From Daucus carota subsp. sativus (taxonomy: Eukaryota; Streptophyta; Magnoliopsida; Apiales; Apiaceae), in contig NC_030387.2 in the NCBI RefSeq assembly GCF_001625215.2, positions 30,093,606 through 30,157,605 of the forward strand: DNA of 64,000 nucleotides. Reading direction: 5' to 3'. Below the pieces are notes generated by a model. The model ran no database searches, was not told the DNA's origin, and saw only the letters and a list, made by a program, of their open reading frames with translations. A program made the translations under genes and the position numbers. The first letter of the stretch is position 1; each line of letters opens with the position of its first letter. Below, in pieces: positions 1 through 12,822 of the stretch.

Positions 1-118
1 TGTTGATTAAATGTGTATCTATGGAATTGGAGAATGCTTTTTATGCTGTGCTTTTATTATATGTTATACTGATACTATGTGTAGGACATTTGATGGAGTG
101 TATTGTTGTTTTTAGCAG

Positions 119-2908
119 TTGACGTTGACGTTATTGAGGACGAGCAAGTAGTTGATTGTAACCAGCCAGATACGGAGGATGGTTTTGGCTGTGAAAATGA
201 AGATGAAGATGGAGTTGCGATGGTTGAAGAAGCAAAACCAGGTTTGGGAAATGTTTTATGTGAATTTTGGAGAGCCTATATACTGTCTGTAGGTGAATTA
301 GCTATCCCAATATGATTTCTATAAAGAAGGGGGGGGGGGGGGGGGGGGATTTTTACTGTGCATTATGAAGAAAAGGTACAAGAAGTCCATTATTACAAAT
401 TGATTTTGTATGTAAACTTATGATGATAATTATATTAGGATTGAGGATTATTATTTGCACTATCTGGATAAAAAAACAAACATCAAAACTTTCATATGGG
501 GACACGCCTCGTGGTGTACTCCACCTCTGCCTCTGATATGCTGTGAGTAGGGTAACTTATGACACCCGTGCTTCGTGGAACACGTTAAGATTGTTCCTTA
601 TATATATATATTCTCTGAATTTAGTTTAGTTATATCTTTCACTATGTTTTTCACAAGTCCCAATACGAAAGGTTACTTATTTTCTTACTATATCATCGTT
701 TATTATTTTCATATTGTATATCTTATATAGCTTATGTACATTATTTTATTTGTAGGAGATGAGGCTGCAAATTGCAATCACTGGAACATGGACTGTACTG
801 AAGTATTAAGAACTATAACTTTGCATATAAGCTCTCCGATTCTAGCAGCAAAAAGTCCATTTTTCTACAAAGTAAGTCTTACTAAAGTGTTTTTTCATTA
901 CTTGCTTTGTAATTTTTAAGTTGATATTGACTCTTTGTCAGCACCTACCTTTGTTGGATTGTAATTTATAATCTTTTCTGTGTTCATTGTGTAGCTGTTC
1001 TCTAATGGGATGAGGGAGTCAGAGCAGCGAAATGTAATTCTACGAATAAATGCATATGGTAGGTTTGGAAGTTCTTAATATTTTGTGTTATATTTTTAAC
1101 ATATAGCATTAGCTGAAATAGATTCCTGTATAAGAAGGGTTGTGACTGCCTCCTTCAATCCTTCGAATTGAGTGCGTCCAAATTGAAACTAGATTATTAT
1201 GTTTGATGTCATGGTTGTACCTTTTCCAGGTCATTGTTGCATCATCGATCACTCCAAAATACAGTGATCTGTTTAAGTAAACATTCTTTGCAATAGAACA
1301 ATCTGATCTCATATATGTAAAACTAGATGTGTGCTACATGACCGTATTCGACATTGTACCTGTTGAACTTTTAGGTAAGTTCTAGAGATTTTGCTTACAA
1401 AACAACTGACATTAATACTTTTTGCTTTGTTCATTTGAACAGAAGAAGCTGCTCTTATGGACCTCCTAAATTTTATGTATAGCAACACCTTAAAAGTTAC
1501 CACTGCTCCTGCTTTACTGGATGTCCTGATGGCTGCTGACAAATTTGAGGTTGCTTCATGCATGAGGTATTGCAGCCGTTTGTTACGGAACTTGCCGATG
1601 ACTCCGGAGTCTGCATTGTTATATCTAGAGCTTCCTTCTAGCGTCCTAATGGCTGAAGCTGTTCAGCCATTAACAGACGCTGCAAAGCAGTTTCTGGCTG
1701 TTCGCTACAGAGATATATCCAAGTAAGTGCAGTATGGTGACTAAATAAAATTTGATTATAATGAAGTTTTATTTTTCTTACCTCTTCTAATGTGTGGTTG
1801 GGGAATGTTATATGTCCTTTAAAACTGTTTGCGATAATTTTTCTTCATTTATTTGCCATCCCAACTGTTACCAGAACTTGTATATATGTATATACATATA
1901 TGATGCCTTTGTAGTATATATAGATTTGGTGGATCCTAGCAGATATGTTTTTTGTTCTGCATCAGCAGTGTTCCCTTTAGCTATAGGTTGAGTTTTCAAT
2001 TATACAAATAAGAAGTTGCATTTGAAATTCAGTTGCATGTTTGCTGTTTATAACATTTTGTAAAGTATTAATAAATTGTCCTGTTGTTGATCAGGTTTAC
2101 AGATGAAGTCATGCGCCTGCCTCTAGCTGGCATTGAAGCAATTTTTTCATGTGATGATCTGCAGGTTGCATCTGAGGATTTAGTATACGATTTGATACTC
2201 AAATGGTCCAGGACTCACTATCCAGAACTTGAGGAGCGACAGGAAATCTTGGGGTCCCGACTTAGTCGTTTCATCCGTTTTCCTTACATGAGCTGCCGGA
2301 AGCTTAAAAAGGTTTTGACCTGCACTGATTTTGATCATGAACTTGCCTCTAAGGTCGTGCTGGAAGCCCTCTTTTTCAAAGCTGAGGCACCACATCGTCA
2401 AAGAATTTTAGCTGCAGAGGACTCCCTCAATACAAATCGAAAATATGTGGAACGAGCCTATAAGTATCGACCTATTAAGGTGATTGAGTTTGAACTTCCA
2501 CGGCAGCAGTGTGTGGTCTTCTTGGATCTTAAGCGTGAGGAGTGTCTAAGTTTGTTTCCGTCAGGGAGGGTTTACTCACAAGTCTTCCACTTGGGTGGAC
2601 AAGGTTTTTTCCTATCTGCACATTGCAATCTTGATCAGCAGAGCTCTTTTCACTGCTTTGGGCTGTTTCTGGGAATGCAAGAGAAAGGATCTGTCTCATT
2701 TCCAGTAGAGTATGAATTTGCAGCAAGGTCGAAGGCAGCTGAGGAGTACTCCAGCAAATACAAGGGTAACTACACTTTTACAGGGGGCAAGGCAGTGGGC
2801 TACCGCAACCTTTTTGGTATTCCATGGACTGAGTTCATTTCTGAAGACAGTCAATACTTCATCAATGGTGTACTCCATCTTAGAGCTGAGCTCACCATCC
2901 GACAGTGA
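119..2908 (+). CDS. POB1: BTB/POZ and BACK domain protein, POB1/LRB type (5' end outside window)
   Basis: Exons by GT-AG borders and continuous frame: 119-241, 756-871, 995-1058, 1443-1722, 2095-2908. About 465 residues are visible; the family has about 560, so roughly the first 95 lie left of the window. Order seen: an acidic linker rich in Glu and Asp (119-241); the BTB fold (exons 2-4, containing [16 protein letters not shown] and [20 protein letters not shown]); the BACK domain (from [12 protein letters not shown] into exon 5); and a conserved C-terminal region with [14 protein letters not shown] and [20 protein letters not shown]. Family knowledge: Arabidopsis LRB1/LRB2 are substrate adaptors of CUL3 ubiquitin ligases that act on phytochromes and PIF3 in the nucleus. 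That role is inferred from similarity. Every exon joins in frame with no disabling change. Intron 1 holds a 20-G run. Family assignment is very secure; which paralog is not decided. Confidence 0.95.
329..348. repeat. Homopolymer run of 20 G
   Basis: An uninterrupted run of 20 G lies inside intron 1 of the POB1-like gene (242-755). It is far from the splice sites. The exact length is likely to be unreliable in the assembly and variable between plants. Confidence 0.95.
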
Positions 2909-4690
2909 CGCTGTGCATTATTACCTTGTAGTATTTCTCATCTGTTTGTGTATGACCTCCTTACCATCTGTATTCTCCCTCTGCACAAAACAATATTTTC
3001 GAGTCATAGCACCTACTTATTACCAGTTTGTGAAGTGTTGCAATTTCTCTACTTGCTAACAGTTGGCTTGGACTAGGCTAGCGGTACATGTAAATTGTTA
3101 CCAGAGTTATCAATTGCCAACTCCCATTGGGAGCAAATTGGATACCGTGTTTGCAGATCAATAACGTATGTGGTACCATTTATAATTTACTCTCTTTTTT
3201 TTACGAACAATAGAATTTTATTAAAGAGGCAAATCAGTTCTCGTGACATTCTTGACTCCATTAGGAACAAACGTTTTATCGAAAACTCGACCAATGGCCA
3301 TAATTTTGTTATGTAATAGTAAACTTGAACACACTAATTGTATTACTTTGAATCGTAAGCTTGATTTATGAACGTTTCAAAGTTACAACTGAAAACTCGG
3401 AAATCGGATCTGAATCATCTACCTGAAGTCCTGAGCCTAGCCTTGTAACTGTCCCGACAATCAGTTAGTGCTCTATTTACAAATATTTGAAGTGAAAATT
3501 TTATGCCTTTTTAATGTTCTATTTCATGACAACATGAATTATGATCTTTGACTTTTTTTAATTTTAACGTGTTCAACTCAAGACAAACATGAAATCTGAT
3601 ACAAGAAATAATTTATTTATTTATACATCTAAAGGCACAAGAAATTTTAGAAATGTGATTTAAAAATTAATTAAAAAAATTTGTATCATTAGCACATATT
3701 TATATTAGGAAAACATTTACATACAAGTAATTAAAAATGTTTATTACTTCCCTACACATTTACAATGTAAAAAGAATATTGTGAAAATTAGATTTTTAAC
3801 TGAAAGTATAATCAATTAATGATGTTTAATCAAAATTCAATATATTATAACAAAATTTTTGATGCGAAAAATTATAAATGTTCAATAATAATGATCTACT
3901 AATAAAATAATATTTAAGTAAAAAATCAGAGGGAAATAACTGGTATATATAAAACAAAAGTATGACTTTCATTGAACTTGTTTAAATTACATGTGATTAA
4001 CCTCATAATAACCACATGAATCACTCACTTAGGTCTCAACATACTCGTAACCGGCTATATAAGTTCCTTTTATTCTCCGTTTAGTTTGTCACGTTCTAGT
4101 TTCGTCTTTTTTATGAAACAATTTTTTCATTCTATTTTAATTTTCTAATTGTTTTCTAAATCTTACAAGGTATCGGAGTAAACTAAAATTTGAGTTTGGA
4201 AAAACTGGCAGAAATATTACGGAAATGTTCGTTGCATTTATTATAGGAATTCACTTAATAGATTTTTAGATTAATAAATTTGTTCGCATCTTAGATTAAT
4301 ATCAGGACTAAATTATATTCAAGAAAATCTGATTGTCAACTCAGATAGAATCCAAATTAGAAGTGAGAAATATTTTCACAAGCATTTGAACTATCAAATT
4401 ATAATAAGAATTTATATATATAAATAATATATTTTTTTTTGAAAATATCCCAGTTACAATTTAATTTTTTTCAAAAATAACGTGCAAAATTACAATCTCA
4501 TAAACAGCTCCAATCATATTTTTGAAAATAACAATATTTTATAAAATTTTCAAAATAATATTTCTTATATATTTTGACATCTAACGACAAATATTCTTGA
4601 GGATCTCAATTCTCATATCTTGTTTGTATGATGAGAGAATTTGGGAGGGAGAAACGAAGATTCCTAACCGCGAGATTTAAAGATAGGGAA
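2909..4690. other. 3' UTR of POB1-like gene and AT-rich spacer
   Basis: The first few hundred bases are expected to be the POB1-like 3' UTR. The stretch around 3190-3310 (T-run, then 'attttattaaagaggc') resembles the tail of a decayed LINE on the minus strand, but no coding part was recognised. From 3480 the DNA is very AT-rich with no open frame of interest. Confidence 0.6.
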
Positions 4691-4694
4691 GCAA

Positions 4695-4784
4695 CCAATG
4701 AGAAACCTCCACTCTTTCACGTGTCAGTCTGTGAAACATAAGAAACTAGAACAGAATTCAGTGCAGTCCAGCCCACAATATAAG
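4695..4784 (+). promoter_or_regulatory. Probable promoter elements of the CURT1 gene
   Basis: A CCAAT box (4695-4699), a G-box/ABRE-like CACGTGTC (4718-4725) and a weak TATA-like AATATAAG (4777-4784) lie in order just upstream of the CURT1 start codon at 4824. G-box elements are common in promoters of light-regulated photosynthesis genes. The motifs are seen; their use is inferred. Confidence 0.45.
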
Positions 4785-4823
4785 TAACAAAAACCAGAGA
4801 CACTCAACAGAAAGATAAGAATC

Positions 4824-7143
4824 ATGACGGCATTCACGGTGGCAACTTCCAGTTGCATGGCGGCCACCGCCGTGATGAAACCTCGCCTGCCTGCAACCTC
4901 CTCATTACCCTGCCTTCCACCCAGATTCTCCCTTTCACCTGCCTTTTCAACTTCCTTTAAACGAATTTCAGGTACTTAATTTTCAGTTTTTGTTTATGTA
5001 ATGATTAACCATTTCATTGTTTTTTTGTGTTCTTTTGAAGTGCTACTGCCTACTTGCATTAGGACTTTGTAAAATCTAATGCTACTTTATTACTGAGGGC
5101 TATTTTCCTAAATTGCTATCTTTTTTAATTTCATAACTATGATCATGTTTGAAATTTCATAACATCACGTACTTTGTATAATCCGAATTATTACATTATT
5201 TATCTCAATAGTACGGGGTTATAATCCCGTAAGTTCATATCTCAATCATTGTTTTAATACATTTCTATGAGATTATAATATTTCGGGAGAGAAGGTATTA
5301 TAATCCCACCAGAATTTATCAAAAAAGTGATTGTAATAAAATATGTGAAATTATAATCTCCTAAATTTAAAGAAAATAATATAATTATCCGGGCATTATA
5401 ATCCTTTTAAACAAACATGGCTATGTGAAAATTTTCATAGGATAATTTTATTCTTCACTAGGAGAATACTTTATCCCAAATTTCAATTCGGAAATTAATT
5501 CTCTTGATTAATGTATATAGAATATTTTTAATAAATCGAAACAGCATGAGCATAACAGTCTTTCGACTATATAAATTATGCAGTTATTTCTGTACGGGAC
5601 ATTTTGAACCGTGAAAAAAATTGCAAATGCGAGATATAAGTCTGTCTTAGTAGTGCAGTCACAGATCTTCAAATCAAGCTCAAACTTATTGGTGTTATGA
5701 TTGCTAATGATTCAAAGGCATACATGGACCATGTAATTCGGAGATGATAGCACATATGAAACTGTGTGTTCCTCTGATTAAGTTGTAGATGCACTCTACT
5801 CTGTCAGTAACATTGTGCAAATTTGGTTCATGCTGAGGCTAGACTTGAGTAATGCACGTACTTAAACTTATGGTTTTCCCTCCTTTCGAATTAAAGTGTC
5901 CAGGATTCCTTCTCGGTTTCAGACCAAGGCCTCATCGACAGATGAGTCTATTGATAGTGGGGAAGTTTTCACTGATCTTAAGGAAAAGGTAAAGCAGACG
6001 ATGTTAAGAAATCCTGCGGTGAAATATTACATGTGTGTTTCTTCAGAGCTTTTCTATATTTCATTTCAAGTAACATGCTAACAAAGTTGTGCATGTTTTC
6101 CTATATATCCCTTGCAAATAACAGTGGGATGCAGTTGAAAACAAATCTACTGTACTTCTCTATGGAGGGGGAGCCTTGTTAGGAGTTTGGATATCGTCGA
6201 TACTTGTTGGTGCCATCAACTCAGTCCCCTTGGTAACTGTTCTAATATGACTGATCCTTGTTGATTTAGCCAGATAAAGTTTACTAATCAGATGAAGCAT
6301 CTTGTTGTGGCATTATATATTTCTGTAATGATAATCTTTTCTTTCTTAAATTTATTCTGAATTTTAGCTTCCGAAGATCATGGAGTTGGTAGGTCTTGGG
6401 TACAGTGGATGGTTTGTCTACCGATACCTTCTATTCAAGGTAAAATTTTATAAGAAAATTATAAGACTTTACGCCTCGAACATTATACATGTGTTACCTC
6501 TGTTTACAAATGTGTTTTTCCATGATCCAACTCGAGTTGGATGGCAATCTATTATATTGCTGGTTCTTATCTTTTCTAGCTAATTACTTGTACTATCTGG
6601 AATTGGAGATGTTCATATCACTTTATCATTGTGAATCTATTGGCTTATAGCTATTATGTATCATGTTGCATGATTTAGCTATATGGACATTCATTTGGCA
6701 CCTTATCAGAGAATGCTGGATCAGTTCTGCAACTCAATGTTTGTGTATAACCTTTATGAGTTTATGTGTTCTTAAGTGACAGCTCCTACCGGACTGATTA
6801 TAGAAGCCAGTATCACCTGAAAAGTACTGACTTTAACGAGGTTTTAATCATATTATGCCATTCAGCGATTTGATGATTTTACAGAAACTGTTTTAAAGTT
6901 ATATCTTAGGATAAGCTTCTGTTCCACCTTTAGCATTTATTTTATCAAGTTTCTGAAATATTATGATCATTATGCAACCTTTTCAGTTTGCTGTGTGTTT
7001 ACATGAATGATTATGTTCTTAGCTGACATAGTTTTGAGACGTGATACAATCTTACTAATTTTTTTGTTTTTTCTCAGTCAAGTAGAAAGGAGCTATCAGC
7101 AGACATCGAAACATTGAAGAAGAAGATTGCAGGATCTGAATAA
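4824..7143 (+). CDS. CURT1A: CURVATURE THYLAKOID 1 family protein, chloroplast precursor
   Basis: Five exons joined by GT-AG borders: 4824-4971, 5897-5988, 6125-6232, 6368-6439, 7078-7143, giving 161 residues (Arabidopsis CURT1A has about 164). The first roughly 60 residues are rich in Ser, Thr, Ala and Arg and lack acidic residues, as expected for a chloroplast transit peptide. Then follow an acidic stretch, the family helix before WDAVENKSTV, a first membrane segment (about residues 89-111, LLYGGGALLGVW), a second (about 121-139, ending WFVYRYLLF) and a C-terminal amphipathic helix (KELSADIETLKKKIAGSE). CURT1 proteins oligomerise at grana margins and bend thylakoid membranes. The start is the first ATG after the promoter motifs and gives a normal precursor length. 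Intron 1 is 925 bp and contains short inverted motifs (ttataatcc) that may belong to an old MITE. Confidence 0.95.
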
Positions 7144-9247
7144 TTTTCAAGATGTGCCATAGTTAACTTAAGGTGCATATCATCATAATAATCAAATCTA
7201 TGAATTGCTGTATAAGAGGCATTTGCTCTTCTACTTTTGTATAGCTTTCACATATATTTTTCCAATTCTTGATTCTAGAACTTGCAAGTTTTCACATCTT
7301 ATTTCCAGAAATGAAAGTGGTAATCTGGTATAGTAGTTTATTAGAGTTTGCTTCAGTAATTGGTCCAAAACTCTGCTTGACGAAATCTATCAGTAAATGT
7401 GTCAAAGAAAGCTTGCAAAATCGTATAGAACTGGTGTCCTGCTCCTGCAGCATTTTAAGCATGCCACGAACAGCGGTAGAATTATACTCTCTCCGTTTTG
7501 AAAATTTGGTCGTTTGTTTTTTGATACACACTTCTAAATCCTTTGACCGCATAGTTAAAATACATTATTTTTAAAATATATGATTAATATCATAATTTAA
7601 AAAAAAACTTTAATATAATGACTTTAACGATGCAATCAAAAGACTTGAAAATATGTGCCAAAAAGTCAAGCGACCTGTATATCAAAGAGGAGGGAGTAAC
7701 TTTGTAAGATAGCATGTATGATGTATGTAAAGAGAGCTTCCCAGTTGTTGAACATCAGCATGACATTTAGACAGTACATATCAATATATTGTGTTAATGA
7801 CTGTTCTTATTTTATGTACAAGGATTGTTACCATTATTAACTGATTTAAATTTCCCTGACTTGAATCTACCACAGTCTATTACCAAAGAGAAAAAAGATG
7901 AAGTCACAAACTCAAAACAGGGAGATGATGGCTCATCTTGTCATCTCATACAAAAGGATTTTAACAGCTTTGTTCACTCCAAGGCCCCAGCTGGTCCATT
8001 ATTTTGACTGAAGTGCACAGTAAAAATAATTTTACCAATCTGACCCCATCTGAAGTACTTATTCTGATGAACAAAACTTAAGCAATAAGAAATCAACTTT
8101 GATCAACAGACCTTGTATTTGGAAACCAGACAAAGGCTTACCTGTAAAGGCTGCCTGGAAATTGCAAGTAGTAACACACACAAACAAAAGAACTGTAATG
8201 GTCCTCTACCTCTGATATATACTGGCTTCTTTTCAGACCACTACAAATTACCAACAAAACATGTTTCCTGCTTCATGCAATCTCTCAGTAGTAAATTGGT
8301 TGATCATTTTAACTACTGCAAGTATGTAGCATGCTGACAAACTCAATACCATGCATTATATGATATTACTGTGGACAGAATATGAAAGGTACAACCAAAA
8401 AGTTTCAAAATCCTTTAAACAAGCACGGATCTCGCTCGTGGTTTTGACAAATGATTGTTACAACATATCATACCGCGATTAATAAGCACGGTGTGAAAAT
8501 GAGTGTACAGTCCCTCCAGAAAATCTTCTATTACACCATCACACGACATAATATGCTATAACAATCGTTTGTGAAGATCCGTCTGAGAACATATGCTGGG
8601 ATCGCAAGACACAAACATCAAAGATATATTTCAAGATATGTGTAAAACAAATGAGTCTACAAGTGTCTATTCCAAACATGATGCATGTATTGGGTACTTT
8701 GAGGACTTGAGGTGGGGGCACACACAACTATTGACATGAAAAGGAATTCCAAGAATTTAAATGATTCATTCATATCCTCCTTTTTCTTTTGCATATATGT
8801 TTGGTCAAATCATCACTGCAACTCTCTAAGGCCAATCCCATAAATAAAAACACATCAACTTACAATTTTAGGTTGTTCACAATCATAGCAGAACAGACAA
8901 CAAAACTTCAAATGAAATGAACTGTTTTTTAAGCTCACACTAGGCACACGTTTTATTAACAACCATATATAGCCCAACCACAATTGATCATGTGCCCATA
9001 CTATTGTTCCATAACAAGCATCATTTATTTGATCATAATTCATACACTTGCATATATCACATGCTAAAGTTACACCAACAAAACAACTTTTAAGCCAATA
9101 ATTATTTTCATATATGGATAGATTACCAACTAATATATACATATTTGATCATATACTAAAAAACCTCCTCATCTCTAATATCTCAACCATATACTAATAA
9201 TATACTTACTATAATAGTTAGGCATTAGTCTTATTTCATGAAAATGA
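7144..9247. other. 3' flanks of CURT1 and CRF genes, convergent
   Basis: The CURT1 3' UTR and the 3' UTR of the minus-strand CRF gene meet here. The stretch includes a MITE (7485-7698) and, at 7825-8007, an open frame of 60 codons (begins LPLLTDLNFPDLNLP, ends at TGA) with more even base composition than its surroundings. I do not recognise that protein. It could be a relic exon, because a 'acaag' acceptor-like site precedes it. Nothing else is supported. Confidence 0.4.
7485..7698. mobile_element. MITE with CTCTCTCCGTTTT ends (Stowaway/mariner-like)
   Basis: The left end 'tactctctccgtttt' and the right end 'gaggagggagta' are imperfect inverted repeats, each next to TA. Inside, 'ggtcgtttg' on the left and 'aaaaagtcaagcgacc' on the right extend the inversion. 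The same family is found at 20620-20837, 45076-45339 and 57334-57572. Confidence 0.7.
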
Positions 9248-10111
9248 CTAGAGATCACCAAAGAAATCTTCAACATCCCATGCACAAGACTTGAAATCCT
9301 TGACAAAATCATATGAAAGACTCTCCTCATCATCCAAACACCTCATGTCTTCAACCACACTCATCATCTCTCCATAAACCAACGGCGAGGATGCACTCAA
9401 ATAACATGACTCGAATTCATCCAATCCCCATAATCCATCTTTTAACTCGACCTCTTCAGCCGGTTTCCAGTCACCATTATCCACTTCACCCTTACCCCTG
9501 AACCTAAAAACTGAAGTGGGAGATTCCACCTCAGGCTCCAACTTACACTCCACCTCCGGCAACACTTCTGGCGCCGGAATATTTTCCGGCAGCTTCAAAA
9601 AATTTGTTAGAGCATTTGCACCCCTAATTTCAATTGCAGCTTTGTCATATACAACTGCAGCTTCCTCTGCTGTGCCAAATGTCCCTAACCATATTCTACC
9701 GCCACGAGAACTGTCGCGTATCTCTGCCGCCCATTTGCCCCATGGCCGCAACCGGACACCTCGATATTTGGGACGATTCGGTGGGACCAGTTTCTTCACA
9801 TTTGGCTTGGTGGGCCTCTCTAATTTCTTCTTCTTAACAACCCCATTTGAATTTTCCGGCGGTTTCTCCGAGAAAGCTGCGATCTTTATCTCGCTTATAT
9901 ACTTTTTCTTGATTTTCCGGCGAGTTATATGTTCATTTGGTACATCATCATCACTCGAAGAGTCAGTGGCATCAGAGTCGGTGAAGGAAATCCGGACCAC
10001 CCGTGAAAAATCCTTTGGGCCCCACTTTGCCGGCGGTGAAGAAAGCTGTTTTGAGGTGAAACTCCGGTGGACTTTATAAGTCACCGGCGACAAATCGTTT
10101 GAGTGGTTCAT
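9248..10111 (-). CDS. CRF: Cytokinin response factor-type AP2/ERF transcription factor
   Basis: One uninterrupted exon of 287 codons. The N-terminal CRF domain is visible at about residues 37-56 ([20 protein letters not shown]). A basic stretch (KKKK, 93-96) precedes the single AP2/ERF DNA-binding domain at about 115-172, with [18 protein letters not shown] and the Ala and Asp typical of ERF rather than DREB proteins (AEIRD, WLGTF). At 197-204 lies SPTSVFRF, the putative MAP-kinase motif (SPT/VSV) of group VI ERFs. The C terminus (about 260-287) is acidic with aromatic residues, consistent with transcriptional activation. CRFs act in the nucleus downstream of cytokinin phosphorelay and bind GCC-type elements. 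The presence of both CRF domain and SPTSV motif makes the group VI call firm; which Arabidopsis CRF is closest is not settled, though the neighbourhood points to the CRF5/CRF6 pair. Confidence 0.95.
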   Translation of the reverse strand: MNHSNDLSPVTYKVHRSFTSKQLSSPPAKWGPKDFSRVVRISFTDSDATDSSSDDDVPNEHITRRKIKKKYISEIKIAAFSEKPPENSNGVVKKKKLERPTKPNVKKLVPPNRPKYRGVRLRPWGKWAAEIRDSSRGGRIWLGTFGTAEEAAVVYDKAAIEIRGANALTNFLKLPENIPAPEVLPEVECKLEPEVESPTSVFRFRGKGEVDNGDWKPAEEVELKDGLWGLDEFESCYLSASSPLVYGEMMSVVEDMRCLDDEESLSYDFVKDFKSCAWDVEDFFGDL

Positions 10112-10204
10112 TTCCGGTGGAATCTTAAAAGAAAAATGAATGAGATTTAATTACTGTTTTAAAGAGATGGTGAAGAGTAACTGTAAAAAATAAAGTAGGT
10201 TGAA

Positions 10205-10210
10205 TATATA
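10205..10210 (-). promoter_or_regulatory. Possible TATA box of the CRF gene
   Basis: A TATATA motif lies about 95 nt upstream of the CRF start codon on the minus strand. Spacing is plausible for a short 5' leader. The surrounding DNA is AT-rich, so chance occurrence is possible. Confidence 0.35.
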
Positions 10211-10426
10211 ACAGTAAATCAATTAAAATCAAAGTTTGAAAAAATTTAACCAAAATAGATAGAGATTCAAGGAGTGAAGTAAGGAGAGAAGTTAAAAGAT
10301 TAGAACTAATTTATAGGACAAATAATATCTGTTCATTTACTTGGAGAATACACTTTATTTGGATTCATTTCATATTGGTACATACAGTACAAAATGGTAC
10401 TTTTAATTTATTTTTTTGAAGTTTAT

Positions 10427-10628
10427 GGGGGTGTTTGGCTGGGCTTTTAAGCCCGGTTTCGGGATTTGTAATTTAAAAACACTTATTTGTGTCAAAAAAC
10501 ACTTATAAAAAATTAGAAATGTTCGCTTTTGTTTCACGATTTCTACTTATTTCCCAAACACATAAGTCTTAACCTGATTATTTACTTTAAACAAGAAGCA
10601 CTTATTTTAAATTCAGTCAAACGGCCCC
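10427..10628. mobile_element. Small inverted-repeat element with gggTGTTTGGC ends
   Basis: The left end 'gggggtgtttggc' and right end 'caaacggcccc' are inverted copies, and a tat triplet flanks both sides. Inside are 'acacttat'-type motifs on both arms. A relative is at 45591-45880. Superfamily uncertain. Confidence 0.6.
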
Positions 10629-11856
10629 TATATTCGAGTTTATATACTAATGTAAATATATTTAATATGGAATTACTTGGGGACTACTTCTCGGAATCTT
10701 ATTGTTGTCAGTAGGCTATAATATTTTCTTCTCCTCTCTTATCTTCTCCACCATGTATCATAAATTTGTACTGCAAGGTCTGGTTTCAAAAAGTAATAAT
10801 TTTTTTATCAGGGTGTAGAAACCAGATGTTTGGGCAATTGATTGAATAGATCAGATCACTTAATTTTCTTCAATTTACAGTGAAAATAATATTTATTCAT
10901 AGATTTGTTAGATCACATATATAAAATTTTAAGCTAACACAAAATTTCTGAAATATTAAAAATATTTACATTACATAATATATTTTGAACTGATTTGAAA
11001 GCCAAATGATTCTTCCTTAATGTTCACTATAATAAAAAAAACACATTAAATTTATATTACCAATACATATATAATTATATGATATTCCATTAAACAAATT
11101 AAACTACAAAGACCACTGAATTATTCCAAAAAGGAAGACTTATTGATTAATGAATATTTATTTATTTATATAAAATTATGGATAAACATTATAGCACCAG
11201 ACCAATTTGGATGAAAAACCTACCACCACACAGCCCCAACTTCAAAACTCTGTGCTACATTCATATATTTTAAAACAAATTACAAATTAAAACAGGATCA
11301 GTTTTTGTATTTTTTACGTATGAGTTGGCTGCTGCTGAGAAGACGGCTCTTCTCAATAGCTAAGAAAAAAAATTAAAAAATATATATCGATATCATTTTT
11401 TTATTTTTTTTGAAATGTTTTTTATTTTATTTATATTTTATAATTTAACAAAAATAATAAAATTTTGTAATCTAAAAATTGATATATCCTTCATTTTTTC
11501 CCACTACAACTCATTTTATAAATTAAATATTAAGTAATATCAAAGTATTTTAATTGACTTATCCAAAATTATTTCATATTGCGTAATATGAAAAGATTCA
11601 AATTATGTATCCAAAATTCTTCCAAGATGAACGTAAAATTGGCTATGTGTCGGTTTGAAATATTTTAATTAATCTGATTATTATATATGCATGAAATTTA
11701 TTATCATATTTAATAAAATAAATCATGACACATGACATTTGGATTCCTTTTAAATAAATTTGGGCCCTCAAATATTTTTATAAATAATTCTTTAATAAAA
11801 TATTTCTCTTAATGTTAATCCATCTAACACATTATTCACTTTATATGTTACTCACT

Positions 11857-12010
11857 TTTTTTTTTTACGAAATGTGGATAGTTTATTCCATTAAATCATG
11901 CATAATACACTTCTTTATTTTAATCGGAATAGAACTCCAGTCAAAAATACGATAAAAAAAAACATATGTGCTACATAAGCGAATTCATGTGCCGCCATAT
12001 TCGCAAACAG
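11857..12010 (-). mobile_element. LINE 3' remnant
   Basis: A T-run at the left represents the poly-A tail on the minus strand. About 100 bp further the minus strand reads NMAAHEFAYVA, matching the His-Ala segment near the end of the RNase H domain in plant LINEs. Everything upstream is gone. Confidence 0.5.
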
Positions 12011-12746
12011 CTTTATATGTTACTCACTTTATATATCTATATGAAGAAACTTAATTTAAGCACCATCAGGGATACTCGGGGGATACTTAGAATAACCAAA
12101 TCTGTGTTCACTACACAAGTTATTGCGACTATTCTTTAACTTGGAGGGCAAGGATAAATTTATTTAGTTGTTAGTATTTATTATGTAAATTATGTAACAG
12201 TGACAACCCGTTCAACTCAACTCTATAATCATTCAGAGATCATTTGTTAACTCTAAACGGTAAATTCTGAACAGTTAATTTTCTGCATGATTGATAATCT
12301 GAATGCTCGATGAATGATATCATTTGATAAACAAATTTTTTTGTTTCCAAATGAAAGCGTTTATTTATTTTAAATCTTTATTATAATGATACATGGCTGA
12401 TTAATTCAATTAACATGATTATATATAATAATATCTAGCATGTTATTCCTCTATACAAATATAATAATTATTTTTAATTTTACACGTATTTTCAGATACA
12501 ACAAAAATAGTTATATATATATACACACATCAAAATATATTTAGAAAGGCAAAATGATAATTATTTATAACATAAGAAATTATATGATTATTAAACAAAG
12601 ATTTAATTTAACATAATTTTTAATTGATTGTTGATGAGGTCAGGTTGTTGATGAGTCTGGACGAGGCATGTTGTGTTTTCAAATCCACTTCGTCCAGCAA
12701 AATTATGGTTTTCGTCCAGCACATTTTCTTTCGTTCAGCGCTTATA

Positions 12747-12822
12747 AAACTGACACAAACAAACTTAACAGATTAATCGTTACGAAACTGACACAAACAA
12801 GCTTAACAGATTAATCGTTCCA
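12747..12822. repeat. Direct tandem duplication, 38-bp unit
   Basis: Two nearly identical copies beginning 'aaactgacacaaacaa' start at 12747 and 12785. They differ at a few bases. Confidence 0.8.

Noticed and set aside
9516-10079. 187-codon plus-strand frame across the CRF gene
   Set aside because: It is antisense to a well supported AP2/ERF coding sequence and is open only because of that gene's codon composition.
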